From Casp-actino8 sp965659595 (GTDB lineage Bacteria > Actinomycetota > Acidimicrobiia > Acidimicrobiales > Ilumatobacteraceae), in NCBI GenBank assembly GCA_965659595.1, contig CBFHWN010000032.1:1-21571 (forward strand): a stretch of DNA of 21,571 nucleotides, given 5' to 3'. Both the position numbers and the translations under genes were made by a program. The notes beneath the pieces are model-generated. The model was not told the DNA's origin. It made no database searches and saw only the letters and a list, made by a program, of their open reading frames with translations. Positions 7,168-13,899 of this stretch are shown here, in pieces (the stretch's first letter is position 1; each line of letters begins with the position of its first letter).

Positions 7168-8367
7168 ATGACTGCTGAGCGCGAGGACGACACGATCGAG
7201 GCCGGATACGGCTACGAAATGAAAGACGACGACGAGTACGGCGACGGTCAGATCGACCCGCTCGACGAACTGCTCGACGCCTACCAGTCGTTCGTGCGAA
7301 TGGGGATGGAGGAGATGGCGAACGAAACGATGGCGCTCGTCCACGAACTTCAGTCGATCATGCTCGGCAAGGCGCGCGACGACTACTCGAAGGGTCACGG
7401 CATGGGCTACTCGAACCCGGTCGGGTGTCTGTCGCAGGCGTATCTCGGTCTCGTCATGTTCCCGGATGCTCGGGAACTCGCCGGGAAGATTCTCGCGCTG
7501 ATGGATCGCGCCGCTACCGCGATGATGCCGCCACAGGACGGCGGAGGTGAGGAGGCCGACGATGGTGAGATGGCATCGGGTGACGGGATGGATCGCGCTG
7601 GCTATGGCGCAGGTGCTGGCGGTGATGGCGGTCGTCGTCGGGTTCGCCGCGAGGTCCGTGTGGAGGACGGCCAGTTCTGTGTCTACTCCGAGACCGGCAG
7701 GTCGTTCGGGTGTTATGCCTCGCGTGATGCCGCCGCTGAACGTCTCGCACAGATCGAATCGTTCTCCGAGTCGCTGATCTCCAAGTCCACACTCGCCGAG
7801 TTGGTCGACCAGCATGACCTCGCGCACCGGGTCCCGACGGTGACCGCCGCGATCAAGACGGTTCACGATCTGATCTCCGACGAGATCGAGGTCGTGTTCG
7901 AGATCGCCGAACCGTACAGCCTGTCGAACGACGAGAAACTGGCGATGCTGTCCAACCTCGAAGGTGGTCTCGTCGCAAAGGCGGCGGAGTACCGATACAC
8001 GCTCGGACCGGCGTACGTCCCGGACCGTGAGGACGCTCACGGCGAGTTCACCGACTCAGCGACACTTCAGCGGGCGATGTGGGACTGGGTTCGGAAAGGT
8101 GACCGCACGATCTACCTTCAGCACTCCGACAAGGCCGCGGGCGAGATGGTCGAGATGATGACGCTCCCGTTCCCGCTCGAAGCCGAGTTGACCGTCCCCG
8201 GGCAGGGTGTCTCCAAGTTCACGTTCCCCGCGGAGACACCGTTCCTCGGTGTCGTATGGGAGGACTGGGCGTGGGACCTCGTCAAGACCGGCGAGTTGCG
8301 TGGCTACTCGATCGGCGGGACCGCGAAACGGGTCGAGGCCGACCTTCCGGTTGACGCGCTCGTCTGA
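7168..8367 (+). CDS. XkdF-like prohead maturation protease
   Basis: 399 residues. The C-terminal about 150 residues follow the XkdF-type phage serine protease pattern: a beta strand and YVPDREDAHGEFTDSATLQRA, then YLQH319SDKAAGEM, and finally WDLVKTGELRGYS381IGGTAKR, so H319 and S381 are the likely catalytic pair. The middle has a short domain (GQFCVYSETGRSFGCYASRDAAAERL) seen in several phage head proteins, preceded by an acidic and glycine-rich linker; the N-terminus is helical. The protein should cleave scaffold and capsid proteins during head maturation. It is separated from scaffold and capsid genes by island B and a plus-strand insert of 4.4 kb in total. The start at 7168 is the only good ATG after the island A control region and appears leaderless. 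Confidence 0.75.
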   Translation: MTAEREDDTIEAGYGYEMKDDDEYGDGQIDPLDELLDAYQSFVRMGMEEMANETMALVHELQSIMLGKARDDYSKGHGMGYSNPVGCLSQAYLGLVMFPDARELAGKILALMDRAATAMMPPQDGGGEEADDGEMASGDGMDRAGYGAGAGGDGGRRRVRREVRVEDGQFCVYSETGRSFGCYASRDAAAERLAQIESFSESLISKSTLAELVDQHDLAHRVPTVTAAIKTVHDLISDEIEVVFEIAEPYSLSNDEKLAMLSNLEGGLVAKAAEYRYTLGPAYVPDREDAHGEFTDSATLQRAMWDWVRKGDRTIYLQHSDKAAGEMVEMMTLPFPLEAELTVPGQGVSKFTFPAETPFLGVVWEDWAWDLVKTGELRGYSIGGTAKRVEADLPVDALV

Positions 8368-8368
8368 G

Positions 8369-8758
8369 TCAGCGCACCGTCCACAGTCGCGCCGACCGTC
8401 CCGAGGTGTTGACCGCTTCGACGTGATTCCCGTCGGCGTCGAGGTGCGCGACAATCAGGTCATGCTGTTCGCGGAGGGTGCGGATCGCGCGGCGCGCCTG
8501 CTCGTGCCGTCCGTAGATTCCCATCTGGACCAGCGCGTCGGCGAGTTGGTCGTCGGTCAACGGACCCGCCAGCCGCAGGTAGGCGAGAATCTGTGCGTGT
8601 CGTTCGTCGAGATCTTGAGACAGGGACGCGGCGGCTCGATGCGACGTCGACGGGTCGCTTCGGCGCGCCAACCCGAATGAGTCGACGACCGTAGGTGCCG
8701 GAGTTCCACGCGGGATCGGAGCGAACTGTGGCTGATCGAACAGGGACGGGTCGCTCAT
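8369..8758 (-). CDS. Winged-helix DNA-binding protein, island B gene 7
   Basis: The ATG at 8758 overlaps the upstream WhiB stop as ATGA and has AGGTGG upstream. The 129-residue protein has a disordered N-terminus (MSDPSLFDQPQFAPIPRG), the segment RSDPSTSHRAAASL typical of small phage wHTH proteins, then a helical core DERHAQILAYLRLAGPLTDD-QLADAL with a second helix RRAIRTLREQ and a beta wing ending ARLWTVR. This layout is that of a winged helix that binds DNA. It is encoded directly after a WhiB gene, so the last two genes of island B are both probable regulators. It ends one base from the convergent protease stop. Confidence 0.7.
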   Translation of the reverse strand: MSDPSLFDQPQFAPIPRGTPAPTVVDSFGLARRSDPSTSHRAAASLSQDLDERHAQILAYLRLAGPLTDDQLADALVQMGIYGRHEQARRAIRTLREQHDLIVAHLDADGNHVEAVNTSGRSARLWTVR

Positions 8759-9048
8759 CGCACCACCTGATACTTCGTGAGTTCCGGGTTCCACCGGATC
8801 GGGATCGGTTCGTGTTTCGGTGCGTCATGTCCGCGACGTAGTCGGCGGCGGTCGCCCGGTGTCGTGCCACCGTAGATTCCGAACCGGTCGACGTTCGCTG
8901 AGGTTTCTAACGCGAACTCCAAGCAGTCGGCTCGGACCGGACAGCGGTCGCAGTAGGCGAGCGCGGCACTTTCGCCGGAGGTGGTCTCCGGGAAGAAGAT
9001 GATCGGTTCGACACCGCGGCACGCGGCATACTGTCGCCAGTCACTCAT
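8755..9048 (-). CDS. WhiB-family iron-sulfur transcription factor, island B gene 6
   Basis: 97 residues. DWRQYAAC10RG ... FFPE ... AYC33DRC36PVRADC42L ... FGIYGGTTPGDRRRLRR has the four conserved cysteines that hold a 4Fe-4S cluster, the G-[IVW]-x-G-G turn (57-61) and the basic DNA-contacting tail of the Wbl family. These proteins act with the primary sigma factor in Actinobacteria; several actinophages carry one, such as mycobacteriophage TM4, where it alters host division and superinfection. The turn reads GIYGG where cellular members usually have GVWGG. The start at 9048 overlaps the upstream stop by 8 bases (ATGAGTGA). A long N-terminal extension of the frame is ignored because it runs into the upstream gene. 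Confidence 0.93.
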   Translation of the reverse strand: MSDWRQYAACRGVEPIIFFPETTSGESAALAYCDRCPVRADCLEFALETSANVDRFGIYGGTTPGDRRRLRRGHDAPKHEPIPIRWNPELTKYQVVR

Positions 9049-9340
9049 CACGCTCACGCCCCTTCCTCGGATGCTTGTCGCCGACGTAGATGCGTCCGAC
9101 CGGCGGCCAGACTGGTGGTCCGTCCGGTCTGTCCTGAAACCCTTGCCAGTCGGCGGATTCCTCCGGTGCGTTCTCAAACTTCTGCCACGGTCCGCGCGCG
9201 AACAGTCGATACTGGTATCCCTTCCGGGAGTTCACCGTCTCGACTGAGCGTGCGCCCCACGACTCGGCGCACAGGTCGCAGAGCCGACCCTCGTAGGTGA
9301 CTCCCCGGATCGCGCATTGGAAACAGCCGTGCCACGCCAT
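9041..9340 (-). CDS. Zinc-ribbon-like hypothetical protein, island B gene 5 (99 aa)
   Basis: The ATG at 9340 shares its A with the upstream stop (TGATG) and has GGAGACC upstream. The N-terminus has two CxxC pairs (C6/C9 and C21/C24) separated by a short beta hairpin, which makes a compact zinc-binding knuckle. The rest (GARSVETVNSRKGYQYRLF ... IYVGDKHPRKGRERDE) is not recognised. It could bind nucleic acid or protein; the sequence does not decide. Confidence 0.75.
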   Translation of the reverse strand: MAWHGCFQCAIRGVTYEGRLCDLCAESWGARSVETVNSRKGYQYRLFARGPWQKFENAPEESADWQGFQDRPDGPPVWPPVGRIYVGDKHPRKGRERDE

Positions 9341-9498
9341 CAGCGGGTCTCCGGGAGACAGTACGCCTCGGCGCAGGCGTCGATGCCGAGCCAGTTGAGC
9401 AGGCCGACGATCGCGAGACCGAACAGGGCAACGATGATCGCGGAGACGACGGTCCGGCGGACGACGTACCTCCACTCGGGCAGACGTTCGCCGCTCAC
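9340..9498 (-). CDS. Single-pass small membrane protein, island B gene 4 (52 aa)
   Basis: The GTG at 9498 overlaps the upstream stop as GTGA. Residues about 16-36 form one hydrophobic helix (TVVSAIIVALFGLAIVGLL) after a positively charged N-terminus (RYVVRR), suggesting N-in orientation, with a short outer tail that holds two cysteines (C42, C47). Possible roles are superinfection exclusion or holin-like action, but neither is shown by sequence, and it lacks the length of most holins. Its first residues MSGE and 20 bases around the start are shared with island C gene 2. Confidence 0.75.
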   Translation of the reverse strand: MSGERLPEWRYVVRRTVVSAIIVALFGLAIVGLLNWLGIDACAEAYCLPETR

Positions 9499-9671
9499 GA
9501 CGCCACCGCCCTCTTGTCGGCGAGACAGCGAGGGCAGTAGTCCTCGACCCCGATCCTCCTCCAACCGCCGTCAGCGAGGTCCCGTCGGATGGACAGGGCC
9601 GAGACATGCCAGTCGCTGTGTGCCTCGTCGCATCCGTCGCAACGGACCTCCGTGAGCCGGTAAGCGCTCAT
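9495..9671 (-). CDS. Zinc-ribbon protein, island B gene 3 (58 aa)
   Basis: Starts at the ATG (9671) that shares one base with the upstream stop, after the strong site GGAGGAG. Two CxxC knuckles (C11/C14 and C46/C49, the latter in DYCPRC) flank a helix-strand segment DLADGGWRRIG. This is a common actinophage small zinc-ribbon architecture. Likely a protein- or nucleic-acid-binding adaptor; the function is unknown. Its C-terminus AVAS lies in the recurrent junction motif. Confidence 0.8.
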   Translation of the reverse strand: MSAYRLTEVRCDGCDEAHSDWHVSALSIRRDLADGGWRRIGVEDYCPRCLADKRAVAS

Positions 9672-10048
9672 CAGTTCTCCTCCTTGTGGCACGCCAGCAC
9701 AACCCACGCGCAGGCGTAGTGATAGACAGTCGAGTGAATCTCCCAGTCGTCCGGGATGGCGGTGGCGGCGAGTTCGTGCGCCTCCTCCTCGGTGATCAGT
9801 CCGTCACCGATCCAGACGTTCCCGACCTCGTCGGAGTTCTTCCGGAAAGTGACCTCGACGCCCGCGATCACCTCCCACCCACTCTGGCTACCGTCGGTGT
9901 ATTCGATCGAATACGGCGCTTCGACGTCACGCAACTTGTAAGGATTCCACGGGTTGTCGCTCACGCCGATGACGACGAGGGTCCAGCCGGGGTTCGCCAT
10001 GTCGCGGTAGCGGACGACGTCGCCGACCTGCCAGCGTGCGGCGCTCAT
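9671..10048 (-). CDS. Hypothetical beta-rich protein, island B gene 2 (125 aa)
   Basis: ATG at 10048 overlaps the stop of gene 1 as ATGA. The N-terminus (RWQVGDVVRYRDMANPGWTLVV) resembles the opening strands of small SH3-like barrels common in short phage proteins. The rest alternates beta strands with an acidic segment (LITEEEAHELAATAIPDDW). No catalytic motif or family is recognised. Confidence 0.75.
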   Translation of the reverse strand: MSAARWQVGDVVRYRDMANPGWTLVVIGVSDNPWNPYKLRDVEAPYSIEYTDGSQSGWEVIAGVEVTFRKNSDEVGNVWIGDGLITEEEAHELAATAIPDDWEIHSTVYHYACAWVVLACHKEEN

Positions 10049-10278
10049 GACGCCACCGCCACGAGGTCGATCGCGCCGTATCCGCCGTCGTACTCGCCGA
10101 CAGGGTATTTCGCGCTCGTCGCCTCATATCCGAGCGTCGCGGCGTACTCGATCGCGGCGGCGTCTGAGGTGAAGGCGATCTTCTCGCCGACGCACCGTTC
10201 GCCGGGTGCGCGGCTGTCGTCGTAGACGGCGGCGGTCCAGCCGAGTTCCTGCGTGTGATAGATGATGATCTGTGCCAT
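10045..10278 (-). CDS. Hypothetical protein, island B gene 1 (77 aa)
   Basis: ATG at 10278 follows the conserved 33-nt leader with GAGGAGA; the upstream extension of the frame covers the promoter and is rejected. The protein starts MAQIIIYHTQELGWTAAVYD and is a probable alpha/beta fold with no known domain. Its last codons (GTGGCGTC) and the ATGA overlap form one of five similar gene junctions in the islands. Confidence 0.75.
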   Translation of the reverse strand: MAQIIIYHTQELGWTAAVYDDSRAPGERCVGEKIAFTSDAAAIEYAATLGYEATSAKYPVGEYDGGYGAIDLVAVAS

Positions 10279-10311
10279 GTGGGTCTCCTCTCTGTTTGGT
10301 GTTTCTCCCAC
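10279..10311 (-). promoter_or_regulatory. 33-nt leader with terminal pairing, island B
   Basis: GTGGG at 10311-10307 can pair with CCCAC at 10283-10279 next to the ATG, and the ribosome site GAGGAGA lies in the loop. The length and both arms match leaders A and C although the loop sequence differs. Confidence 0.6.
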
Positions 10312-10373
10312 GAGTAAGACCTTACTCCGGTCGCCAACCGAAGTCAACCCCTACGCCGAAATATTTCGGATAG
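10312..10373 (-). promoter_or_regulatory. Island B promoter, upstream box and -10 dyad
   Basis: Minus strand: -35 TTGACT (10347-10342), 17-bp spacer, -10 TAAGGT (10324-10319). The upstream box contains the perfect 14-bp palindrome CCGAAATATTTCGG (10356-10369). A second dyad, GAGTAAG-AC-CTTACTC (10312-10327), covers the -10 and could be an operator. Confidence 0.8.
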
Positions 10374-10406
10374 CGCCCGAATGTCCGTGGAGGGCGCTAA
10401 CCCACC

Positions 10407-10415
10407 TGCTACTGT
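10407..10415 (+). promoter_or_regulatory. Candidate extended -10 for the 10448 gene group
   Basis: TGC-TACTGT on the plus strand would start transcription near 10422 and give a leader of about 26 nt that contains the GGGAGGA ribosome site of the gene at 10448. No clear -35 is visible. Confidence 0.4.
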
Positions 10416-10447
10416 GCCGGAACCGGACCACAAGCGGGAGGACACCG

Positions 10448-10723
10448 ATGGCATTAGCGGAACGACTGGCGGGAGAAATGAGCGCGAGGGCGCGGGGCTG
10501 TGTCATCGGACGACTACTCGACACACTCGCAACCGACGACGCGACCGCGCTCCAATCTGCGATTGACGAGGTGCGTGCCGCCCAACAGCGCGGCGTTCAC
10601 CCGCAAGCCAGACACGGCATCACCGCGACCGCGATCCATCGGGCGCTCGACGCCGAAGGACACAAGATGACGGCGTACACCGTCCAGACGCACGTCTACG
10701 GGAGATGCGGATGCGAAAGGTAA
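10448..10723 (+). CDS. Small HTH-like protein (91 aa)
   Basis: The ATG at 10448 has GGGAGGA 6 nt upstream. The N-terminal half is helical (LAERLAGEMSARARGCVIGR). The C-terminal half (GITATAIHRALDAEGHKMTA-YTVQTHVYGRCGC) looks like a helix-turn-helix followed by a basic and cysteine-rich end. Similar short HTH proteins ending in an H..G.C.C motif are frequent in phages of Actinobacteria and may be regulators or small terminase subunits. No large terminase is in the window, so a regulator is favoured. It overlaps the next gene. Confidence 0.7.
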   Translation: MALAERLAGEMSARARGCVIGRLLDTLATDDATALQSAIDEVRAAQQRGVHPQARHGITATAIHRALDAEGHKMTAYTVQTHVYGRCGCER

Positions 10724-10890
10724 CCCAACCGTCCGGTCCGCCGCGCGTCATGTTCGTCGGATCGTACGGCGCACGATTCACTTGTGACTGTGGGCGCACC
10801 ATCCGCCGCGGGATGCTGATCTCCACCGATGGCGGCGGACTCGTCTGCTCGGTGGCGTGCCTGCCGAAACCGGTCGAGGTCGACGAGTGA
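10711..10890 (+). CDS. Small zinc-binding protein (59 aa)
   Basis: Two ATGs are possible, 10705 and 10711; 10711 is preferred because GGGAG ends 6 nt before it. C25-x-C27 and C46-x3-C50 flank a beta hairpin (GRTIRRGMLISTDGGGLVCS), a plausible zinc site. It overlaps the upstream gene by 13 bases and the downstream GTG by 4, so the three genes form a coupled unit. Function unknown. Confidence 0.7.
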   Translation: MRKVTQPSGPPRVMFVGSYGARFTCDCGRTIRRGMLISTDGGGLVCSVACLPKPVEVDE

Positions 10891-12056
10891 GCCTCGCCGA
10901 TCGGATCGTTGACGAGGCGACCCGGACACCGGGCGCACGCCGCGAGGCGCTCGGCAAGATCGCCGACCTACTGGAACGCAACGGGATCGACCTCGACGAG
11001 GTCGGACAAGTCAAGCGTGTCTCGCTGTACCAGTCGCTGACGAAGAATGAGGACGGCGACGCCGAGATTCACGACCTGACCGCGGTCCAACTGTCACCGA
11101 AATGGGAGACCGGACCGGAGTGGCCGGTGATCCAGCCGGGACCGGCGGTGAAACTCCCGACCCGGAAACCGCGCGCCGAGAAAAAGTCGGACTGGTCGAC
11201 GGCGGTGGTGCTCCCCGACATTCAGGCCGGATACTTCCGGCTCGCCGACGACAGCCTCGAAGCGACCCACGATGAGACGGCGATCGACACGGCGCTCGCG
11301 ATCACCCGCGACGCACGACCCGACGTTGTCGTGCTCGTCGGCGACAACCTTGATCTTCCGGAGTTCGGCAAATACCTGACGACCGCTCCGTACCAGCGGA
11401 CGACGCAGGCGACGATCGACTGGGCGACCGTGTTCGCCGCCCGTCTCCGTGACGCTGTCGGACCGGACTGCCGCATCGTGTGGATCGCCGGTAATCACGA
11501 GGAACGTCTCCCGCGCTCGATCGCGACGAACGCCGCCGCCGCGTTCGGTCTGCGTCAAGGGAACACCCCGGAGTCGTGGCCGGTGCTCTCCGTGCCGCAC
11601 CTGTGCCGGTTCGACGAGTACGACGTGACGTATCTGCCCGGATACCCCGCCGCGATGTTCTGGATCAACGATCGTCTGCGTGTCATCCACGGCGACAAGG
11701 TGAACTCGTCCGGCTCGACAGCCTCAAAGTATTTGGCCCGGGAGAAGGTCAGCGTCCTCTACGGACACATCCACCGACGCGAGTGGGCCGAGATGACCCG
11801 CGAGGATCACGACGGGCCGCGCACCATCCTCGCCGCGTCCCCCGGCTGCCTCGCCCGGATTGACGGCGCGGTCCCCTCGGTCAAGGGCGGCACCGACCTC
11901 GACGGACGTCCGATCGTGCGTCACGAGGACTGGCAACAAGGGATCGCGGTCGTCGACTATCAGCCCGGCGACGGCGACTTTCACCTCGAACTCGTCCCGA
12001 TCCGGGAGGGACATGCCCGCTGGCGGGGGACAGACTACTGTCCTCCGGATGAGTGA
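10887..12056 (+). CDS. Calcineurin-like metallophosphoesterase
   Basis: 389 residues with all metal-binding motifs in order: LPD111-I-Q113, GD153NLD, GN203H204EE, H268GD and GH294IH296. The first motif is DxQ instead of the textbook DxH, a replacement seen in other phage members of the family. The N-terminal about 100 residues are helical and specific to this protein (ADRIVDEATRTPGARREAL, KRVSLYQSLTKNEDGD). It should hydrolyse a phosphoester, perhaps in DNA or nucleotide metabolism; the substrate is not deducible. No SbcC-type partner is nearby. GTG at 10887 overlaps the upstream stop (GTGA), which fixes the start better than the longer open frame. Confidence 0.88.
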   Translation: MSLADRIVDEATRTPGARREALGKIADLLERNGIDLDEVGQVKRVSLYQSLTKNEDGDAEIHDLTAVQLSPKWETGPEWPVIQPGPAVKLPTRKPRAEKKSDWSTAVVLPDIQAGYFRLADDSLEATHDETAIDTALAITRDARPDVVVLVGDNLDLPEFGKYLTTAPYQRTTQATIDWATVFAARLRDAVGPDCRIVWIAGNHEERLPRSIATNAAAAFGLRQGNTPESWPVLSVPHLCRFDEYDVTYLPGYPAAMFWINDRLRVIHGDKVNSSGSTASKYLAREKVSVLYGHIHRREWAEMTREDHDGPRTILAASPGCLARIDGAVPSVKGGTDLDGRPIVRHEDWQQGIAVVDYQPGDGDFHLELVPIREGHARWRGTDYCPPDE

Positions 12057-12360
12057 TCGCTGGGTCGACCTCCAAGAAGCGATCCCCGTCGGCGCATACG
12101 CGGTCGACATGATGACCGTCGTCACCGAGGAAGGTGTCGGGAACGCCTGCTACCTCCGGTTCGTCACCACCGACGACGACAGCGACCACCAGATGATGTC
12201 GTTCGTTATCGACCCCGACATGGCGTCGCTGATGGGATGGGAGATCGCAGGAGCCGCCAGCGGACACCTCGACCGGCTCATCACCGAACGCATCCCCGAC
12301 AGCGAAGCGTTGGAGGAACTCGCACGACGTCTCGGATTCCTCGACGACGAGGACGAATGA
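12049..12360 (+). CDS. Acidic hypothetical protein (103 aa)
   Basis: Overlaps the phosphoesterase stop by 8 bases (ATGAGTGA). The sequence MSDRWVDLQEAIPVGAYAVD ... ERIPDSEALEELARRLGFLDDEDE has a beta-rich N-terminal half and an acidic helical C-terminus. No family is recognised. TACTGT (12036-12041) lies 7 nt upstream without a Shine-Dalgarno site, so besides coupling to the upstream gene it could have a leaderless transcript. Confidence 0.7.
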   Translation: MSDRWVDLQEAIPVGAYAVDMMTVVTEEGVGNACYLRFVTTDDDSDHQMMSFVIDPDMASLMGWEIAGAASGHLDRLITERIPDSEALEELARRLGFLDDEDE

Positions 12361-12746
12361 TGAAAGTTGTCGTCGTCAGATGGCACGACGCGCACGCCGA
12401 CGTGTCAGGTTGGGCTAACATCACCGGTCCCCATGACCGCGACCCGTACGAGATCGTCACCGTCGGAATCGCGCTCGACCGGAAAACAGGACGGAAACCC
12501 GGACACGTTTCGGTCGCCCAGTCGCTATCCGAGGACCAGCACGTCGACAGCGTGCTCCACGTCCCGAAGGCGATGGTCGTCGACGTCACCGAACTGTTCG
12601 AGATAGGAGTCACCGATGGCAAGATCAACATTCACGAAACGCGACGCGGCGACCGCGGTCTCCTATCTTCAACGGGTAGTCGCAAGAGGTCCCGACGAGG
12701 AGACCGAACTGCTTCGAGTGATCGACCGGCTCCGCAGGTTCGCTGA
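12357..12746 (+). CDS. Hypothetical protein with a doubtful C-terminus (129 aa)
   Basis: Starts ATGATG, with the first ATG overlapping the upstream stop as ATGA; the second ATG (12360) is possible. The first about 85 residues (MKVVVVRWHDAHADVSGW ... MVVDVTELFEIG) read as a compact beta-rich protein with normal codon use. From about 12616 onward the frame becomes Arg/Ser rich (RKRSRRGDRTASSDR) and looks like the shadow of the next gene, which lies in another frame. Either the genes truly overlap by 131 bases or the true end has been lost by a frameshift. Confidence 0.6.
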   Translation: MMKVVVVRWHDAHADVSGWANITGPHDRDPYEIVTVGIALDRKTGRKPGHVSVAQSLSEDQHVDSVLHVPKAMVVDVTELFEIGVTDGKINIHETRRGDRGLLSSTGSRKRSRRGDRTASSDRPAPQVR

Positions 12747-12759
12747 CCCGAAACGCTGA
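12616..12759 (+). CDS. Small helical protein overlapping the previous gene (47 aa)
   Basis: ATG at 12616 is preceded by AGGAG at good spacing. The product (MARSTFTKRDAATAVSYLQR ... DEETELLRVIDRLRRFADPKR) has natural amino acid composition and predicted helices, unlike the overlapping tail of the upstream frame. No function is recognised. It ends 43 bases before the scaffold gene. Confidence 0.6.
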   Translation: MARSTFTKRDAATAVSYLQRVVARGPDEETELLRVIDRLRRFADPKR

Positions 12760-12788
12760 CCTACAACGGGCGACGTCCGCTATCTCTG

Positions 12789-12794
12789 TAGTGT
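12789..12794 (+). promoter_or_regulatory. Candidate -10 for the scaffold-capsid transcript
   Basis: TAGTGT lies 8 nt before the ATG at 12803 and there is no ribosome site, consistent with a leaderless start of the capsid operon. No -35 was recognised. Confidence 0.4.
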
Positions 12795-12802
12795 TGCCCG
12801 CG

Positions 12803-13474
12803 ATGGCTGTCAGCACGAAACTCGCCGAGTTGGACATCCGGGAAACCTCCGGTGTCGACCATCCGGCACACCTCCACGAAGGATGGCTGGTCATCAAGAG
12901 CGCCGCTGACAGCGACGCCGCAACCCACGAAGGAGACAACCCCGAGATGGAACTCGAAGTGACCGAGGAGACCGTCGTCGAGGAGATCGCCGCCGAGGAG
13001 CCGACCCCGGTCGCCGCTTCCGTTGCCGGTCCCGACGAGGAACTCCGCAAGGAACTGACCGACCTCCGCAAGGAACTCAGCGCGATGCGCGCCGAGAAGG
13101 AGCGGATCGAGGCTGAGGCTGAACTGGCGAAGGCGGTCGAGACCGCTGGCGAGTTCGCGATCCTCCCCGAGGTCGACGTCAATGAGTTCGGCGCTTTGCT
13201 CGTCGATCTCCGCAAGGCCGCTCCCGCCGCCGCCGACAAGATCGAGTCCGTGCTGAAGGCTTCCGCCCGCGCGCTCGCCGAGGCCGGTGTCCTCAAGGAA
13301 GTCGGCGCTAATGCCGCCGACGACAGCGCCGCCGATGCGTGGGGAAAGATCGAGTCGCTCGCTAACGACCTCGTCGCCTCGGGTGAGGCTCCGTCGTTCG
13401 CGAAGGCCGTCAGCCTCGTCGCTACCCGCGACAAGGACCTTTACAACACCTACCTCATCGAGAAGGGACTCTGA
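12803..13474 (+). CDS. Scaffold-like prohead core protein
   Basis: 223 residues from the ATG at 12803; a GTG at 12791 would add four residues but the candidate -10 overlaps it. The N-terminus LAELDIRETSGVDHPAHLHEGWLVIKSA is a motif known from phage head proteins around proteases and scaffolds. A very acidic stretch (EVTEETVVEEIAAEE) is followed by a strong heptad coiled coil (DEELRKELTDLRKELSAMRA-EKERIEAEAELAKAV) and a helical Ala-rich C-terminus. This composition and the place directly before cement and major capsid genes fit a scaffold. It is the likely substrate of the protease encoded at 7168-8367. Confidence 0.75.
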   Translation: MAVSTKLAELDIRETSGVDHPAHLHEGWLVIKSAADSDAATHEGDNPEMELEVTEETVVEEIAAEEPTPVAASVAGPDEELRKELTDLRKELSAMRAEKERIEAEAELAKAVETAGEFAILPEVDVNEFGALLVDLRKAAPAAADKIESVLKASARALAEAGVLKEVGANAADDSAADAWGKIESLANDLVASGEAPSFAKAVSLVATRDKDLYNTYLIEKGL

Positions 13475-13477
13475 GTC

Positions 13478-13864
13478 ATGGCCTACGAAGCCGCACAAGT
13501 CAAGGTCGGCCAGTTCACCGCTTCGGCGGACCTGTCGGCCAAGCAGTATCACTTTGTCAAGATGTCGGGCAACAACACCGTGACGGTGTGCGCCGCCATC
13601 ACCGACGTCCCGATCGGCGTCCTTCAGAACGCGCCCGCCTCCGGCGGAGCCGCCGAGGTGTGCCTGTTCGGTATCTCGAAGGTTGTCGCTGACGGCACCC
13701 TCGCCGCTGGCAACGTGATCGGCACCTCGCTCGACGGGCAGGCCGACGCCATCGCCGCCGGTTCTGACACGACTGTCTACGTGATGGGCATCGCGCTCAA
13801 CGCCGCCGCCGCCGGTGAGACCGTCGAAGCCTTTATCAACGCGACCGCAGGCCGCGCCGCCTGA
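13478..13864 (+). CDS. Capsid decoration/cement protein (DUF2190-like)
   Basis: 128 residues with the DUF2190-type pattern: DVPIGVLQNAPASGGAAEVC followed by FGISKVVADGTLAAGNVIG and repeated small beta segments (TTVYVMGIALNAAAAGETVEAFI). Such proteins sit on the capsid surface or at the capsid threefold positions and stabilise it. It lies three bases after scaffold and 35 before the major capsid gene, the standard position. Confidence 0.8.
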   Translation: MAYEAAQVKVGQFTASADLSAKQYHFVKMSGNNTVTVCAAITDVPIGVLQNAPASGGAAEVCLFGISKVVADGTLAAGNVIGTSLDGQADAIAAGSDTTVYVMGIALNAAAAGETVEAFINATAGRAA

Positions 13865-13899
13865 TCCTGACCGCCCACTAGACACGAGGACATAGAACA

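Noticed and set aside
7069..8040. 323-codon minus-strand frame opposite the protease gene
   Set aside because: It starts within the protease gene and would run into the island A promoter; no motif.
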